Origin: Rhodanobacteraceae bacterium
GTDB lineage: Bacteria; Pseudomonadota; Gammaproteobacteria; Xanthomonadales; SZUA-5
DNA length: 64,000 nucleotides
NCBI GenBank assembly: GCA_016713135.1
Contig: JADJPR010000010.1
Span: 174,239-238,238 of the forward strand
Direction of reading: 5' to 3'
Every line of letters starts with the position of its first letter. Position 1 is the first letter of the stretch. The notes beneath the pieces are model-generated. The model was not told the DNA's origin. It saw only the letters and a list, made by a program, of their open reading frames with translations, and did no database searches. Positions 63,990 to 64,000 of the stretch are shown piece after piece. The position numbers and the translations under genes were made by a program.

Positions 63990-64000
63990 GTGAACTCAAA
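63990..64000 (+). CDS. Probable start of the next cassette gene
   Basis: GGAGG at 63976-63980 is followed 9 nt later by GTG AAC TCA, the expected layout for a gene just after an attC. Only three codons are in the window. Confidence 0.35.

Larger units (their letters stand above)
60737..64000 (+). mobile_element. Integron gene-cassette array (attC sites without integrase in view)
   Basis: Five homologous attC sites mark cassettes all in the same (+) orientation, each carrying its attC at its 3' end. Cores R'/R'' pair exactly between neighbours: GTTAGGC/GCCTAAC, GTTAGCT/AGCTAAC twice, GTTAGAA/TTCTAAC. The first attC also has R'' TTCTAAC, and a matching GTTAGAA occurs at 60737-60743, giving a likely left border (attI relic or lost attC). 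Cassettes: 60738-61308, 61309-61895, 61896-62946, 62947-63467, 63468-63954, and one entering the right edge. Genes in cassettes are AT-richer than the chromosome. IntI would lie left of the first cassette but is not there. Confidence 0.93.

Overview
The window is GC-rich, densely coded chromosomal DNA from a gammaproteobacterium, most likely of the Xanthomonadales/Lysobacterales (Rhodanobacteraceae-like). Pointers are the DUF4124-type secreted protein, the ECF sigma factor/TPR protein-kinase pair, secreted proteins ending in a FAxGFE tail, abundant intergenic inverted repeats, and Xanthomonas-like integron attC sites. This lineage call is inference; there is no rRNA in the window.

Layout: (i) 0-6.2 kb: the C-terminus of a lipoxygenase, an AlkD-like HEAT-repeat protein, a large repeat protein and an xdhC/mocA-like molybdenum cofactor pair. 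(ii) 6.2-6.8 kb: a block of short tandem and inverted repeats. (iii) 6.9-18 kb: mostly housekeeping genes (hslO, typA, hisS) with a 2OG oxygenase, an MIO-type ammonia-lyase coupled to hisS, and an SDR. (iv) 18.4-23.1 kb: a four-gene 2-oxoacid:acceptor oxidoreductase operon (gamma, alpha, beta, then an FAD/NAD(P)/Fe-S subunit). (v) 23.2-29.7 kb: an ECF sigma factor overlapping a Ser/Thr kinase, facing a secreted FG-GAP/choice-of-anchor-D protein. (vi) 30-38.9 kb: an EF-G-like GTPase, trmJ, a VOC protein, a di-heme beta-propeller protein and a PLD-like nuclease. (vii) 39-48 kb: a giant three-module CSLREA beta-helix protein, a two-gene module with a trypsin-like protease, and a subtilase. (viii) 48-59.9 kb: an amidohydrolase, small enzymes, a NADAR protein, a cold-shock/excalibur fusion, a propeller-type diguanylate cyclase and secreted proteins. 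(ix) 59.8-64 kb: degenerate repeats followed by an integron cassette array.

The most notable object is the right end. Five homologous attC sites of 87-91 bp (61228-63960) separate AT-richer cassettes. The R' core of each site is the exact reverse complement of the R'' core of the next, as the integron model requires. Cassettes encode an unrecognised secreted protein, a PD-(D/E)XK-like protein, a second secreted protein, and one nearly gene-free cassette made of a 13-14 bp minisatellite. No integrase gene is in the window, so this is either a CALIN or the distal part of a larger integron.

A second theme is intergenic inverted-repeat elements built from short reiterated words, at about ten places, some with conserved ends outside the variable core. 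A caution for all gene models: at least eleven single-base frameshifts, many in short homopolymers, break seven otherwise intact genes. This points to sequencing or assembly indels rather than true gene decay.
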